Assembly (NCBI RefSeq): GCF_023008585.1
Contig: NZ_CP095392.1
Location: 124,001-188,000 of the forward strand
DNA: 64,000 bases
Direction: 5' to 3'
Source: Natribaculum breve
Lineage (GTDB): Archaea; Halobacteriota; Halobacteria; Halobacteriales; Natrialbaceae
In this document: positions 9,040 to 18,360 of the stretch, one piece after another
Layout: every line of letters starts with the position of its first letter
How positions within the stretch are numbered: position 1 is the stretch's first letter
Program-made: the position numbers and the translations under genes
The notes under the pieces: generated by a model
Seen by the model: the letters and a program-made list of their open reading frames with translations, nothing else
What the model was told of the DNA's origin: nothing
Database searches by the model: none

Positions 9040-9465
9040 TCAGAGGTCCTCTGAAAAGACTCTCACCTCGCCCTCGTTGGTAATCCCGATATCAATCGAC
9101 GCCATCAGTTCGTTCTGTTTCGTACACTCTTCAAGCACCCCGTAGAGGTGTGTATAGAGCTCCGGGCGACAGTACGCAATCTTAATGCCAGCCTCGTCTC
9201 CGTGTGAGTACACACTGGCGACCAGATCGTCAAAACTCGTTCCTGGAGAAACAGAAAACTGAACCGGCGACCGAATCGTCCGGACGAGTTCTAATGTCCG
9301 ACGAGCTTTCTCAACGTTCTGTTTAGCCGCGCGTTCGATAGCGCTCACGTTCGAGCCAGTCGTGTCGAATTCCTCGGCTACTTCCTGTTGTGTAAATCCT
9401 CGCTCTCGGAGCTCGAGCACCTCTATTTGGCGGTCAGTCAGGATCGTCGAGTCTGCAGAGATCAT
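9040..9465 (-). CDS. tfx: Tfx-family DNA-binding regulator
   Basis: 141 residues from ATG 9465 (an in-frame TTG lies 9 bp upstream at 9474). Residues about 8-60 form a sigma-70-region-4-like HTH (LTDRQIEVLELRERGFTQQEVAEEF-DTTGSNVSAIERAA). The rest is the Tfx C-terminal domain, probably for effector sensing. Tfx of Methanothermobacter binds the promoter of the molybdenum formylmethanofuran dehydrogenase operon. Here the gene is divergent from a tungstate/molybdate transporter with about 60 bp between start codons, so control of oxyanion uptake is the natural reading. A palindrome sits in the shared promoter (9471-9488). Confidence 0.88.
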   Translation of the reverse strand: MISADSTILTDRQIEVLELRERGFTQQEVAEEFDTTGSNVSAIERAAKQNVEKARRTLELVRTIRSPVQFSVSPGTSFDDLVASVYSHGDEAGIKIAYCRPELYTHLYGVLEECTKQNELMASIDIGITNEGEVRVFSEDL

Positions 9466-9470
9466 ATTGG

Positions 9471-9488
9471 TCAAACAGTAGTGTTTGA
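9471..9488. promoter_or_regulatory. Palindrome TCAAACA-GTAG-TGTTTGA, candidate Tfx operator
   Basis: A perfect 7-bp inverted repeat with a 4-bp spacer lies between the divergent tfx and wtpA starts, 6 bp from the tfx ATG. Its position would let one bound dimer occlude initiation of tfx while sitting upstream of the wtpA promoter. The DNA is direct observation; the assignment to Tfx is inference from context. Confidence 0.6.
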
Positions 9489-9524
9489 GATAAGCTTTTT
9501 TCCTAACTTCTTCTCTATTAGCAC

Positions 9525-10460
9525 GTGACGAATACGCGATCTAGTATCACCCGGAGGCAATTCCTCACTACAGTCGGTGCGACAACCGTCTTCGGGATTG
9601 CTGGCTGTAGCAGCAGTAACAGTACGGGTAAAATGGAGTTATTATCAGCGGGAAGTCTCTCGATAATTCTCGGGAACAAGGTAGGAGAGTCGTTTGAACA
9701 GGAAACGGGGACAACGTTTCAGGGAGAATTCCATGGCTCGAATGCTGTCATGCGGTTCATCACGTCAGGGCAGAAGTCGCCAGACGTGGTCGCAAGTGCT
9801 GATGCCGGCCTACTCCGTGACGAACTCCAACCCGACTACACGACGTGGGATGTCGTCTTCGCCTCGAACTCCGTTGGTATAACGTACAACCCCGACACGC
9901 AGGTCGGACGGATGCTCGAAAACGGGACACCGTGGTACAGGGCATTACGTGAGGCGGATTCGGAGATAGCGATGAGCGACCCCGATCTCGATCCGCTCGG
10001 GTATCGGACGGTCCAGATGTTCAAGCTTGCCGAGGAGTACTATGATGTCGATGGTCTAGCACAGGACCTCATCAACCGACTCGAAATCGATCCACAGGAA
10101 GCACATCTGCTGGCAGGAATTGAGACGGGAGACCGGGCCGCTGCTGTCTGTTATAAGAATATGGCAGTCGACCACGGTCTCTCCTTTGTTTCGCTACCCG
10201 ACGAACTCAATTTCTCGAACCCAGAGTACGCAGATCATTACGCTCAAGCGACGTATACGACTGACGAGGGTACGACTATCGAAGGGACGCCGGTACTGTA
10301 CAACGCGACCGTCCTCACCAGCGCTGACCATCCCGAGAACGGACGACGGTTCCTCAGCTACCTCCTGCAGAACCGGGATGTCCTCAGCGAGAACGGCCTC
10401 ATAGTCGATGATAGATTCCCCAGAACGAATGGAGATGTTCCGGAGGAAGTCCTTCCATGA
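9525..10460 (+). CDS. wtpA: Tungstate/molybdate ABC transporter, substrate-binding lipoprotein
   Basis: 311 residues from GTG. The N-terminus has a twin-arginine motif (TRRQFLTT) and a lipobox (IAGC), so it is exported folded by Tat and lipid-anchored. The mature protein matches WtpA/ModA: LLSAGSLSIIL, then FHGSNAVMRFITSG, SPDVVASADAGLL, WDVVFASNSVGITYN, and SDPDLDPLGYRTVQMFKLAEEYY. WtpA binds tungstate or molybdate in octahedral coordination. The stop overlaps the permease ATG by 3 bp, so the three transporter genes form one operon. The Tfx neighbour supports oxyanion rather than sulfate or phosphate specificity. Confidence 0.92.
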   Translation: MTNTRSSITRRQFLTTVGATTVFGIAGCSSSNSTGKMELLSAGSLSIILGNKVGESFEQETGTTFQGEFHGSNAVMRFITSGQKSPDVVASADAGLLRDELQPDYTTWDVVFASNSVGITYNPDTQVGRMLENGTPWYRALREADSEIAMSDPDLDPLGYRTVQMFKLAEEYYDVDGLAQDLINRLEIDPQEAHLLAGIETGDRAAAVCYKNMAVDHGLSFVSLPDELNFSNPEYADHYAQATYTTDEGTTIEGTPVLYNATVLTSADHPENGRRFLSYLLQNRDVLSENGLIVDDRFPRTNGDVPEEVLP

Positions 10461-11284
10461 CTCGGATGCACGAAACCAAAAGTAACCGAACAGGATTCAA
10501 CTCAGTCTTCGGTGGTGACTACACTGTCTTTGGTCTTCTCGGGGCTATTCTGGCCGTCTATCTGCTCTACCCGTTTGTGACCTTTTTCGCGGGCGCTCAG
10601 GGGAACGGAATCTCTGTTGCTGACTTCACACGTCCAGAGATCATTTCGGCAGCTAGATATTCGCTCACGACAGCCCCTATCTCGACAGCTGTAGCCACAG
10701 CCTTCGGCGTACCTCTGGCCTACTTTCTCTCGCGATCGGAGTTCAGGGGCAAACTCCTCGTTGACTCTCTGGTCATACTTCCGCTCGTGCTTCCGCCAGT
10801 CGTTGGCGGTGTGATGCTCCTCACGGGCTTCGGTAGCTTCACACCTGTTGGGCAGGTTGCCAACTCGCTGGGACTGACGCTCACCGATTCGTACATTGGT
10901 ATCATCTTTGCACAGACCTTCGTGGCATCTCCGTTCGTCGTCATCACGTCACGTGCGGGTTTCGACTCCGTCGAGGAGTACGAGAGAGCGTCGAGAAGCT
11001 TGGGAAAGGGACCTGTTGAAACGTTCTTCCGGGTCTCGTTGCCGCTCACCAGCGGACACATACTCGCGGGAGTCGCCCTCACGTTCGCGCGTTCGATCGG
11101 CGAGTTTGGTGCCACGATGATGACAGCGTACAATCCCCATACAATGCCGACGCAGATATGGGTGACCTTCATATCGAGAGGGGTCTACGCCACTCTCCCG
11201 ATTGTCGCAGTGCTGGTGACTTTCGGATTGGCCGTAGTCGTCGGAATCCGCTATTCCGGAAAGAGCATAGGTGTCAAAGAATGA
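10457..11284 (+). CDS. wtpB: Tungstate/molybdate ABC transporter permease
   Basis: 275 residues with about six hydrophobic helices. The cytoplasmic EAA-type loop is seen as FDSVEEYERASRSLGKGPVETFFRVSLPL, the coupling site for the ATPase. GEFGATMM just after it is typical of ModB/WtpB and CysT-type permeases. ATG overlaps the wtpA stop, and its own stop overlaps the wtpC ATG, so expression is coupled. The N-terminal 20 residues are polar and probably cytoplasmic. Confidence 0.92.
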   Translation: MTRMHETKSNRTGFNSVFGGDYTVFGLLGAILAVYLLYPFVTFFAGAQGNGISVADFTRPEIISAARYSLTTAPISTAVATAFGVPLAYFLSRSEFRGKLLVDSLVILPLVLPPVVGGVMLLTGFGSFTPVGQVANSLGLTLTDSYIGIIFAQTFVASPFVVITSRAGFDSVEEYERASRSLGKGPVETFFRVSLPLTSGHILAGVALTFARSIGEFGATMMTAYNPHTMPTQIWVTFISRGVYATLPIVAVLVTFGLAVVVGIRYSGKSIGVKE

Positions 11285-12363
11285 TCCGTCTCGACGGGGT
11301 CACGAAGACCTACGGCGGCTTTGGGCTTGATGTTGACGTCGAACTCGGAAACGAGATTACTGCGGTCATTGGACCTAGCGGGAGCGGGAAGTCGACACTC
11401 CTCGAGATCATCTCCGGCTTCGAGACTCCCGACTCGGGCTCCGTTTTTCTCAATGATCAACCGCTCGATGGTGTCTCCCCCGAGCAGAGAAATATCGGGA
11501 TGGTCTTTCAGCGACCGACGCTCTTTCCTCACCTCTCTGTGCGTGAGAACATCGAGTACGGGGCTGCGATCACCGACGACGAGATACGCGACCTGTGTAA
11601 GCTGCTGGAAATCGACGGATTGCTCGAAGCTGACAGATCGCCGGAGACGCTCTCGGGGGGCGAAAAACGCCGCGTCTCGGTGGCCAGAGCGATCGTTACA
11701 GAACCCGACGCATTACTCCTTGACGAGCCCACGACGGGACTCGACGAACCCATCCGCCGGCGTCTCAAGTACGAACTCCGGCGCGTACTCGCCGACCTCG
11801 ACATTCCCTGCATCTATGTCACACACGACCAGAACGAGGCGTCAGTCGTCGCCGACTCGGTCGTCGTGATGCGGGATGGCACTGTACTCCAGCAAGGTAG
11901 TTATGAGGAGATGCTTGAATCGCCACGGAACGAGTTCGTCGCCGACTTCGTGGGCATCGAGAATCTCATACGCGGTGAGATACGTGAGACTGAGTCCGGC
12001 CGAACAGTCGTGGATACCGGTGTCGCGTGGGTCGAGCCGGAACAAACGGTTCTCGATGACGGTAACGTATCGAAATCTGATGTCTGCATCGGTATTGTCC
12101 CCGAATCCGTGACGATCACAGAGAACACGAGAGGCGACGGCGGTCGTCGTACCCAGACCCAACCACACCGGTCTGATGGCACGTCTATCAACAGTATCGA
12201 CTGCACCGTAGAGAGGGTCATATCCGAGAGAGGATCGAAGACGATCTTCCTCGACTGCGGCCTCTCAGAGACGTTCAAAGCAGTCGTCAACTCCAGTGTC
12301 ACTGTCAACGAAGGGGATGACGTTGCCGTCGAATTCGACGGTTCGGATGTTGTAGTCGTATGA
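11281..12363 (+). CDS. wtpC: Tungstate/molybdate ABC transporter ATP-binding protein
   Basis: 360 residues from ATG 11281, overlapping wtpB by 4 bp. The nucleotide-binding domain is complete: Walker A GPSGSGKST, Q-loop VFQRPTLFPH, signature LSGGEKRR, Walker B ALLLDEPTTGLDE, H-loop VTHDQNEA. The C-terminal 120 residues form a regulatory TOBE/MOP-like region (VCIGIVPESVTI, CTVERVISERGSKTIFLDCG), which in this family binds the oxyanion and limits uptake. The acidic linker with RTQTQPHRS is unusual. The three genes together make a full importer. Confidence 0.93.
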   Translation: MIRLDGVTKTYGGFGLDVDVELGNEITAVIGPSGSGKSTLLEIISGFETPDSGSVFLNDQPLDGVSPEQRNIGMVFQRPTLFPHLSVRENIEYGAAITDDEIRDLCKLLEIDGLLEADRSPETLSGGEKRRVSVARAIVTEPDALLLDEPTTGLDEPIRRRLKYELRRVLADLDIPCIYVTHDQNEASVVADSVVVMRDGTVLQQGSYEEMLESPRNEFVADFVGIENLIRGEIRETESGRTVVDTGVAWVEPEQTVLDDGNVSKSDVCIGIVPESVTITENTRGDGGRRTQTQPHRSDGTSINSIDCTVERVISERGSKTIFLDCGLSETFKAVVNSSVTVNEGDDVAVEFDGSDVVVV

Positions 12364-12632
12364 ACTGTTGCGAGGTCGATACGAGTGACGCATACACATT
12401 CACAGAAGTAGAGATCAGTGAGTTGCGTTTTCATCTCGATGTTAACCGAGTAGGATGTTGAGCGAGTGTTCCGAGAGACGCTCTGAACTCCATAGGCAGT
12501 AAATATGGATTGGTGATCATGTTCAATGCTCGAGCATTGGGAACTTCAGTCTCAACTTCTGGATCAAAGAGTTTCGTCATCACAAAAGAGCGGAGCCCTT
12601 TCGAACGACAACGGTCACTGACCGTGAACAGC
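12364..12632. other. Spacer after the tungstate operon
   Basis: About 270 bp. A reverse-strand frame carries a short stretch that reads as protein-like (SFVMTKLFDPEVETEV), which may be decayed coding DNA, but no family can be named and no start or conserved motif is visible. Confidence 0.3.
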
Positions 12633-13200
12633 CTAGACCGTGGAGGTGGCGATGATTGCGCGAACACCAGCAAAAAAGGTGCTTAGGCCTGGCGATTCCC
12701 ACCAACGGCAGAGTTCGAGGAAGTGGATCGTCGTCCATCCGGTCACGGCCAATGAGACACGGCCCTCGTGCCAGTACCGGGCAACCTTGTGAATGCACAC
12801 CTGCTTGCCTTCCTCGATCCACAGAGCGTCTGATGACTTCCAGATCGTCACGCGTGTCTGGCCACTGCCATCCGCAATGACATCAACCTGCGCGATGCTC
12901 GCATGTGAGGGATCCCACAGAATTTCGACACGCCATTCGATGCTCACCTCTTCGATTCACCCTCTCGAGTTTTCCAATGGGGATGACGTGCCCGGATGCC
13001 GTCTGCAGTTCCTCGAGTACGTTGACGAGCGCACTTGTCAGGTCCAGGCCACCGACGACGGCTTCACTCAACCGTCGACTGATCGCTGCTCGAGACCAGC
13101 CATCCAACTGCTCTGCCAGTCGCATCGACTGCTTGTTCACAGTCGCCAACTGCTTCTGGGTAACGGTTTTAGGGATTGCACAGAGCTTGCCCATCACCAT
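12633..13200 (-). pseudogene. Frameshifted ssDNA-binding (RPA-like OB-fold) protein
   Basis: Two reverse frames together give one protein. 13200-12960 reads MGKLCAIPKTVTQKQLATVNKQSMRLAEQLDGWSR in segments, then GGLDLTSALVNVLEELQTASG. After a 1-nt shift near 12955-12965, a second frame continues EVSIEWRVEILWDPSHASIAQVDVIADGSG and KVARYWHEGRVSLAVTGWTTIHF. This layout (basic N-terminal part, then an OB-fold) is that of a DNA-binding protein commonly found on haloarchaeal plasmids. The shift and the odd C-terminus after WWE show the gene is dead. Confidence 0.65.
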
Positions 13201-13364
13201 CCTGGCGACCGGAATTGCTCACGTCAGTTTCAGCCGTCGTGCTGCGCGTTCAGTTCTCCGAGGAACCTGCCTGCCGTCGTCCCGATACGAACGCCGTCGA
13301 TATCGCACATCTCGAGATCGTGCGTGGCAGTCCGAAAGGGGTATGGTCGACGAGGATGCGGTGG
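13201..13364. other. Spacer between the dead ssDNA-binding gene and the tnpB element
   Basis: No gene recognised; a plus-strand frame has a short protein-like run (DTNAVDIAHLEIVRG) that I cannot assign. Confidence 0.3.
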
Positions 13365-14615
13365 TTGACATCCTCCTCCGCGTGAACGCGGAGGAATCCC
13401 GAGGTTGGGATATTACGGTTTGCAGTCTACCACCTCTGCCCGAGGTTGGAATCCTCGGGAAAGGTCGTGAAGGTAGACTCCGGGCTGTGCCAACCAGCCG
13501 GTACTCCTATCCCCACCCAAATCGGGTGCAGATTCGGAGTTACTTTCATTCAGGTCGAGACGGATATTCTCCGCCCCGTTTACGTCTGCATTGAACGCCA
13601 CATCACACGCCTCACACACGTACAAGCCACGCTCGACGCGCTGACCATCGTCTTCCCTACCGCATACGCAACACGTCTTGCTCGTATCGCGTTCGGACAC
13701 TTCCACGACCGTGATTCCCTCAACTTTCGCCTTGTATTCGAGGATGTTGGTGAAGCGGTCGAACGCCCACCCGTGCAAGTCGAGGTTGCCGTGCTTGCCC
13801 CAGTTTTTTGCTTCCCCGTCATCGTCCTCTCGGACGCCTTCCAAGTCACCGACGTTGATGCGTCCAACCCTCTTCTCAACACACCGTTCAACGATGTGCT
13901 TGGCGAGACTGTGGAAAAAGTGGGTGCGGCGCTCCGACCACGTCTGGTGAAGCCTTGTCGCTCGTTCACCACCGCTATCGTCGCATGTGGCGATTTCCTT
14001 CGGGAAGTAGTAGCCGTCTTGCTTCAGGCGGTTGCCGGGGTAGAGGTCGGCGTCTTCGGTGCTGTACGCAACAGCCGCGAAGTTACTGATACCGAGGTCG
14101 ATACCGGCAGTTTCGTTGCCGGGTGCGGTAGGTGTCTCGATTTCGTCTTTACAGACGAGGTGGAGTTCCCACCGCTCTCTCTGCTGGTCGTAGACGGCGC
14201 GAACCTGTTGCAGGTTCTCGACTGTGACGCCGGGACGGGTTTCGTATTCGACAAGGATATATTCCCACGCTCGGGGATGTTCCTTGTGATTCGCACCTTT
14301 CGATAGCCGGACGCGGTTGTTCTTCGTATCGTGACGGATACCGTTTTGCTTCCACGTCACTGTGCTGCGCGGGTGCTCTTCGTGGACGCGGCGGCCTTCG
14401 TCATCGTAGTAATTGCGTTTGCGGTAGCCGGGCGGATTGTCCCGGTCGTCGTCCGAGGAGTACCACGAGTTGAAGGCTTCAGCGAGTTCCTCCAGAACTC
14501 GCTGACTGGACTGAGAATGGAGTCCCTTGTATTTTGGATGTGTCTTCAATTCGTCTTTCAATTCCTCGTGGTCGGGAATCTCGCCCGTTTCCGCCCACAC
14601 TTCTCGGGAATGGTA

Positions 14616-15685
14616 TACTCACGGACATAAGTACGTAAAGACATCTGGCACGTTGATCTCGTCCAGTGCACAGAGAGCAGCATCACGAAGTTCGTCAAGC
14701 GTTTCGAATAGGCGGTTGCCGAGTGATTGATCGAGTTGTCGCCAGCACTCTTCCGCGGGGTTCAGCTCTGGTGAACCCCGCGGAAGGTAACACAGTTCGA
14801 TCGGAGTACCTTCAACGAACTCTTGGACTCTGTTCGCCGTGAAATACGAGGCGTTGTCGAGGACAACGCAGATTTTCTCGCCGAACTCGGTCTGGAGAGC
14901 GTCCAGAAAACGAATCGTCGTGTCGCTGTTGAAGTTCTCTTCGCAGGGGAGAAAGAACGTCTCATCAGTATCGCTGACTGCACCGAGAAGTTTGATGCTG
15001 TCCCACGCGCCCGTCACCGGGAGTGACGGGCGCTCACCCTTGGGAAACCATGCGTGAATCAGTGTCGAGAGAACCTGTCGCGTCTGATCAATGGCTAAGA
15101 TCGTGTATTCGTCGTCCAGGTTGTCGCGCTTTTTTTGAACCCGTCTTGCCATGCTTCCTGTGCTCTCTCATCGGATTTGTGAAACTCCGGCCGGGCTGTC
15201 TTCCAGGACAGCCCGGCCTCGGTCATCAATCGTCGAACGTGACGCTCACTGTACTCAACGTCGAATTCCTCGGCGAGATAGTGACGAGCTAGTGGAACGG
15301 ACCACGCAGGCGCGTCAAGTCCAACTTCCTCTGGAGACTTGTGAAGCGCTTCAACGAACTGTTCATGCTCTTTGTCGGAGAGTTTTGAGGGCCTTCCTGA
15401 ACGGTGCTCGTCGTAGACGACCTCCTCGAACGGCTCGTCGGCGAGCCGTTCGAGTCGATCAAGCCACCGCGAGAGCCAGCCAGCAGTGTATCCATAGCGT
15501 TCAGCGACCTCTTGTAGCGTTGCACCGTCTTCTTCAAGGTAATTGATCGCCGCCATGAGCCGTTGTGATGGCTTTTTTCCCTCGACCTCCGCCAAGACCT
15601 GGCGGAGGTCTTCGGTAGAGACGTTGTCGAGAGAGGTCATATCGGAGTAACGTGCTTTTCTTTGAAATATTTTTGGCTGACAGTA
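14616..15685 (-). mobile_element. IS630-family element inside tnpB (1070 bp)
   Basis: The element sits between TA dinucleotides at 14614-14615 and 15686-15687, the standard IS630/Tc1-mariner target duplication. Removing it with one TA restores the tnpB reading frame (NY|HSREVW). The ends begin TACTCAC and TACTGTC, with weak terminal similarity only. Confidence 0.85.
14619..15640 (-). CDS. IS630-family transposase made by -1 frameshifting
   Basis: ORF A (from ATG 15640, MTSLDNVSTEDLRQVL) carries HTH segments (GATLQEVAERYGYTAGWLSRWLDRL; SERHVRRLMTEAGLSW). It runs into a run of seven A residues (15129-15135 on this strand), after which ORF B continues in the -1 frame with the DDE core: D in ILAIDQTRQ, D in VVLDNASYF, E in SPELNPAEECW. 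Two overlapping frames joined at an A-rich slippery run are common in IS630 elements, so I read this as programmed frameshifting rather than damage. A simple inactivating indel cannot be excluded. Confidence 0.8.
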
Positions 15686-16726
15686 TAGTTGGCGACGTTC
15701 CACAACTTGCTGGCACTCCACCCGTGCCGGTCGAGTGACTCCGCGACCTGTGAGTGGTTGCGGATTTTCGCTCGATGGGTGCGGTGGACTTCCAGCATCG
15801 TGAAACGCCTCTATAATCGCTTATATTCGTTTCTTTTGTAAAGATTTGGATTGAGAACGGTGGAATATCCGGCTCTGTCGGAGTCGGTAGAATGGGTCAC
15901 TGAGTGACGGCACGTATCCATGGCCTGAAGGCCGTGGTATTGCGCCTGTTCAGCATATAATAGCTCTACTGAATATACGGATATATGATTTAAGTGAGAT
16001 GATGGCGTATTCGATAGGTAGAAGTTGCTTCTTTGACCAGTATAGTGGTATGACTAAACCGGGCGAAGAAAAAGCAAATGAGTGGGATACTGACGCCTAT
16101 GACGAAGAGCATTCCTTCGTCTTTGAGTATGGCGAGGGTGTGGTTGATCTTCTAGAGCCGGCAAAGGACGAACGGATACTCGATCTCGGATGTGGGACTG
16201 GCCACCTGACAGCGCAAATTTCCAACTCGGGAGCAAACGTTGTTGGTCTCGACAGTTCCGAAGAAATGGTTGCGAAGGCACGCGCGAAACTTATCCGGAG
16301 TGTGAGTTTGTACATGCTGATGCTCGGAACTTCGCATTCGAGGACCCATTCGACGCGGTATTCTCTAACGCGGCGCTCCACTGGATTCCCGAGCAAGACG
16401 CCGTTCTCGATTCGATTGCTGACGCTCTCGTTCCTGAAGGACGATTCGTCGCCGAACTCGGTGGCGCAGGAAACGTCGCCGCTATCGTCAACGCAGTCCG
16501 TAAAGAAGCGGCTGAGCATGGCTATGAAGTCGAGAGCCCATGGTACTTCCCGAGTATCGGCGAATACGCCACGAAGCTCGAATCACATGGCTTTGAGACG
16601 AGACATGCGACACTCTTCGACCGTCCGACGGAACTCGATAATGGGCCAGATGGACTTGCAGAATGGCTCAGCATGTTCGGCGATAGCCTGCTATCCGTCG
16701 TTCCTGATGAGGACCAATCAACAATC

Positions 16727-17666
16727 GGCTCTGTTTAATCGCTAGGCGGCGTCGAGTTGAGTCGTTAGAATCACGGTATTGAAGCGGAAGACCGGAAATT
16801 GTGCCAACCCAAATCTTCCGCTTCACCGAACGCTGTGTCTGGATTGCTAAAAGAGTTGCTGACGATACGGATGAATCCGCCGCCCCGAAAGGTGGCGGCG
16901 GATTCGCCGATTATGCGCTGATTCCGCTTCACTGCTTGCGAATTTACCTTGGGACGTCCTATCGGATGACCATCGACATCCTGACGGAGATGCCACGAAT
17001 AACCCGGGAGATCGGCCTTGAACCGGCCGATCTCCCTCATCCATCCACGCTATGTCTAGCATTCGATAGGCTCGAAATGCGTGTGTGCCGAGTGCTGCTG
17101 CGCTATTCAGCGCAGCTGCACGAGACCGGTGAGATCGGCACGATCGACGCGACGTACTTCGACCGCTCCCGTGCAAGTCGCCACTACTGCCGACGGACAA
17201 ACTACCACGTTCAGACGATGAAAGTGACGAAACTCGTCGATACAGAGACGCAAGCGATTCTCGATCTTCACTGTACTACGACGTGGGAAGGGAGTGATGC
17301 AGAGATCTGTGAGCAACTCGCCCGCAAGCACGCGGGCGAGTTGCGCGTTCTCACGGCGGACAAGGGCTATGACTGTAACTGGCTTCGAGAAGACCTCCGA
17401 GAACTCGACATTCGGCCGTTGATTAAGCACTGCGTCCATGCACCGTACGATCACGCGCACAACGCGCGGATTGATGACGAACTCTACGGCCAACGAGCCA
17501 TGTCTGAAACCGTCTTCTCTTCTGTCAAGCGCTCGCTTGGCGTCGCCCTGCGAGCGCGGACATGGTACCGAGAATTTCGTGAGATTGCGCTGATGTGTGC
17601 GGTTTATAACATCAAGAAGGCCGCAAAACAGGAAATTCCGCTCCCGTCATGCGATTAAACACGGCC
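16727..17666 (+). mobile_element. IS5-family element, 940 bp, inside the methyltransferase gene
   Basis: Ends GGCTCTGTTTAATCGC (16727) and GCGATTAAACACGGCC (ending 17666) are inverted repeats with 2 mismatches. The 8-bp target duplication CAACAATC (16719-16726, 17667-17674) is perfect, and removal of the element plus one copy restores the host reading frame. A recent, intact insertion. Confidence 0.93.
16801..17658 (+). CDS. IS5-family transposase
   Basis: 285 residues from GTG. An N-terminal helical DNA-binding region is followed by a DDE core: D in GTIDATYFDRS, D in VLTADKGYD, E in RAMSETVFSSVKRS. The last is the Y/F-2-R-3-E-type signature of IS4/IS5 enzymes, followed by the usual helical C-terminus (WYREFREIALMCAVYNIKKA). 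The stop codon lies inside the right inverted repeat, a compact design typical of ISH-type IS5 elements. It is about one third identical in feel to the second IS5 transposase at 46.7 kb but belongs to a different subtype. Confidence 0.9.
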   Translation: MPTQIFRFTERCVWIAKRVADDTDESAAPKGGGGFADYALIPLHCLRIYLGTSYRMTIDILTEMPRITREIGLEPADLPHPSTLCLAFDRLEMRVCRVLLRYSAQLHETGEIGTIDATYFDRSRASRHYCRRTNYHVQTMKVTKLVDTETQAILDLHCTTTWEGSDAEICEQLARKHAGELRVLTADKGYDCNWLREDLRELDIRPLIKHCVHAPYDHAHNARIDDELYGQRAMSETVFSSVKRSLGVALRARTWYREFREIALMCAVYNIKKAAKQEIPLPSCD

Positions 17667-17968
17667 CAACAATCATCTCTGCTGTCGAAGATCGTCTTCG
17701 CGATGACCTGCTTCAAAACGGAACGTGGATCGCCGATTACCGGCGACTCCGCGTCGTCGCCATTCAAACCCGCAAATAGCGTGAACCGCCTCGGGGTCAC
17801 GCCTCGAAGCACTTGCCTTGCTCATCTGTAGACTGGCGGTCAGTTCGCACGACCTACGTATCGATCAGTTCGCCGAAATGGAGATGCAACCAACTCCATG
17901 AGTATAATCCTATGATCCCCTCCTGTGAGAACTAGTATTCGCTCCACGACCGATATATCTGTGAACGA

Positions 17969-18253
17969 TTATTTTCCGTTCTCAGCGGTAGTTGGATCCA
18001 GGTTTCGGACATCTAGCTCGCCGTCGAGATACTGCTGGCCTGCATCAGTAATGTCGTAGACACCATTCCCGAGGTGAATGAGTAATCCGTAGACAACGAG
18101 CTTCTTACAGCGCTGATTGATATGCTGTCGGGAGAATCGCACACGACCACTGTCAGCCATCGACTTTGGCGTATCTGGCCCGCGTTCAGAGAGATGTTCC
18201 AAAATCCGATCATCGGCACGTGACATCCAGTCAGCATCGAAACGCATACTCAA
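17969..18253 (-). CDS. Winged-helix regulator, PhiH1-repressor-like
   Basis: 94 residues. MSMRFDADWMSRADDRILEHLSERGPDTPKSMADSG followed by FSRQHINQRCKKLVVYGLLIHLGNGVYDITDAGQQYLDGELD is the standard layout of small haloarchaeal winged-helix proteins related to the phage PhiH1 repressor: helix-turn-helix at about 20-55 and wing at 58-75. It is divergent from the HalOD1/DUF6884/GIY-YIG gene set with about 100 bp between, and is its likely regulator. Confidence 0.8.
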   Translation of the reverse strand: MSMRFDADWMSRADDRILEHLSERGPDTPKSMADSGRVRFSRQHINQRCKKLVVYGLLIHLGNGVYDITDAGQQYLDGELDVRNLDPTTAENGK

Positions 18254-18360
18254 CGCTGGTTGCTACACGAGTATCCAAGCCGCGTTCCGTCAACCAGAGA
18301 TGCGATAAGATTCTATAGTTGACCAACATCTCTTTAAACTACGAAAAACGACAAAGAGAT

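Larger units (their letters stand above)
13413..15798 (-). pseudogene. tnpB: tnpB (RuvC-like RNA-guided nuclease family), split by IS630
   Basis: The 5' part (15798-15686) encodes MLEVHRTHRAKIR...SASKLWNVANY. The 3' part (14615-13413) continues HSREVWAETGEIPDHEEL, so the two halves rejoin exactly when the IS630 and one TA are removed. The reconstructed protein is about 440 residues and complete: RuvC Asp in GIDLGISNFA, Glu region NVGDLEGVRED, zinc ribbon CCVCG...CEAC, last Asp in NADVNGAENI. TnpB proteins are omega-RNA-guided nucleases that help IS200/605 elements persist. The 3' fragment (from GTG 14600) could still be made as a 395-residue truncated protein. Confidence 0.85.
13365..15945 (-). 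mobile_element. IS200/IS605-group element (tnpB only), interrupted by IS630
   Basis: Instead of inverted repeats the element has subterminal hairpins. One end starts TTGACATCCTCCTCCGCG with a stem around GAACGCGGAGG (13365-13400). The other end has the stem CCATGGCC-TGAA-GGCCGTGG (15918-15937). The same end architecture recurs at 35959-36468 and 38921-39288. No tnpA (Y1 transposase) is present, so it would depend on an enzyme in trans. Outer boundaries are estimates, since these elements make no target duplication. Confidence 0.7.
16050..17779 (+). pseudogene. SAM-dependent methyltransferase gene, frameshifted and split by IS5
   Basis: Three pieces make one class I methyltransferase of about 255 residues. 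MTKPGEEKANEWD...ERILDLGCGTGHLTAQI...VVGLDSSEEMVAKAR gives SAM motif I. After a 2-nt expansion in a CGCGCG run near 16283-16288 the next frame continues TYPECEFVHADARNFAF...DAVFSNAALHWIPE...LVPEGRFVAELGG. The IS5 at 16727-17666 then interrupts at DEDQSTI, and the end ISAVEDRLRDDLLQ...ADYRRLRVVAIQTRK resumes after it. Two independent lesions mean the gene is not functional. The substrate is unknown. Confidence 0.85.

Noticed and set aside
13446..14306. 286-codon plus-strand open frame opposite tnpB
   Set aside because: Antisense to conserved RuvC and zinc-ribbon coding; no start context or motif of its own.
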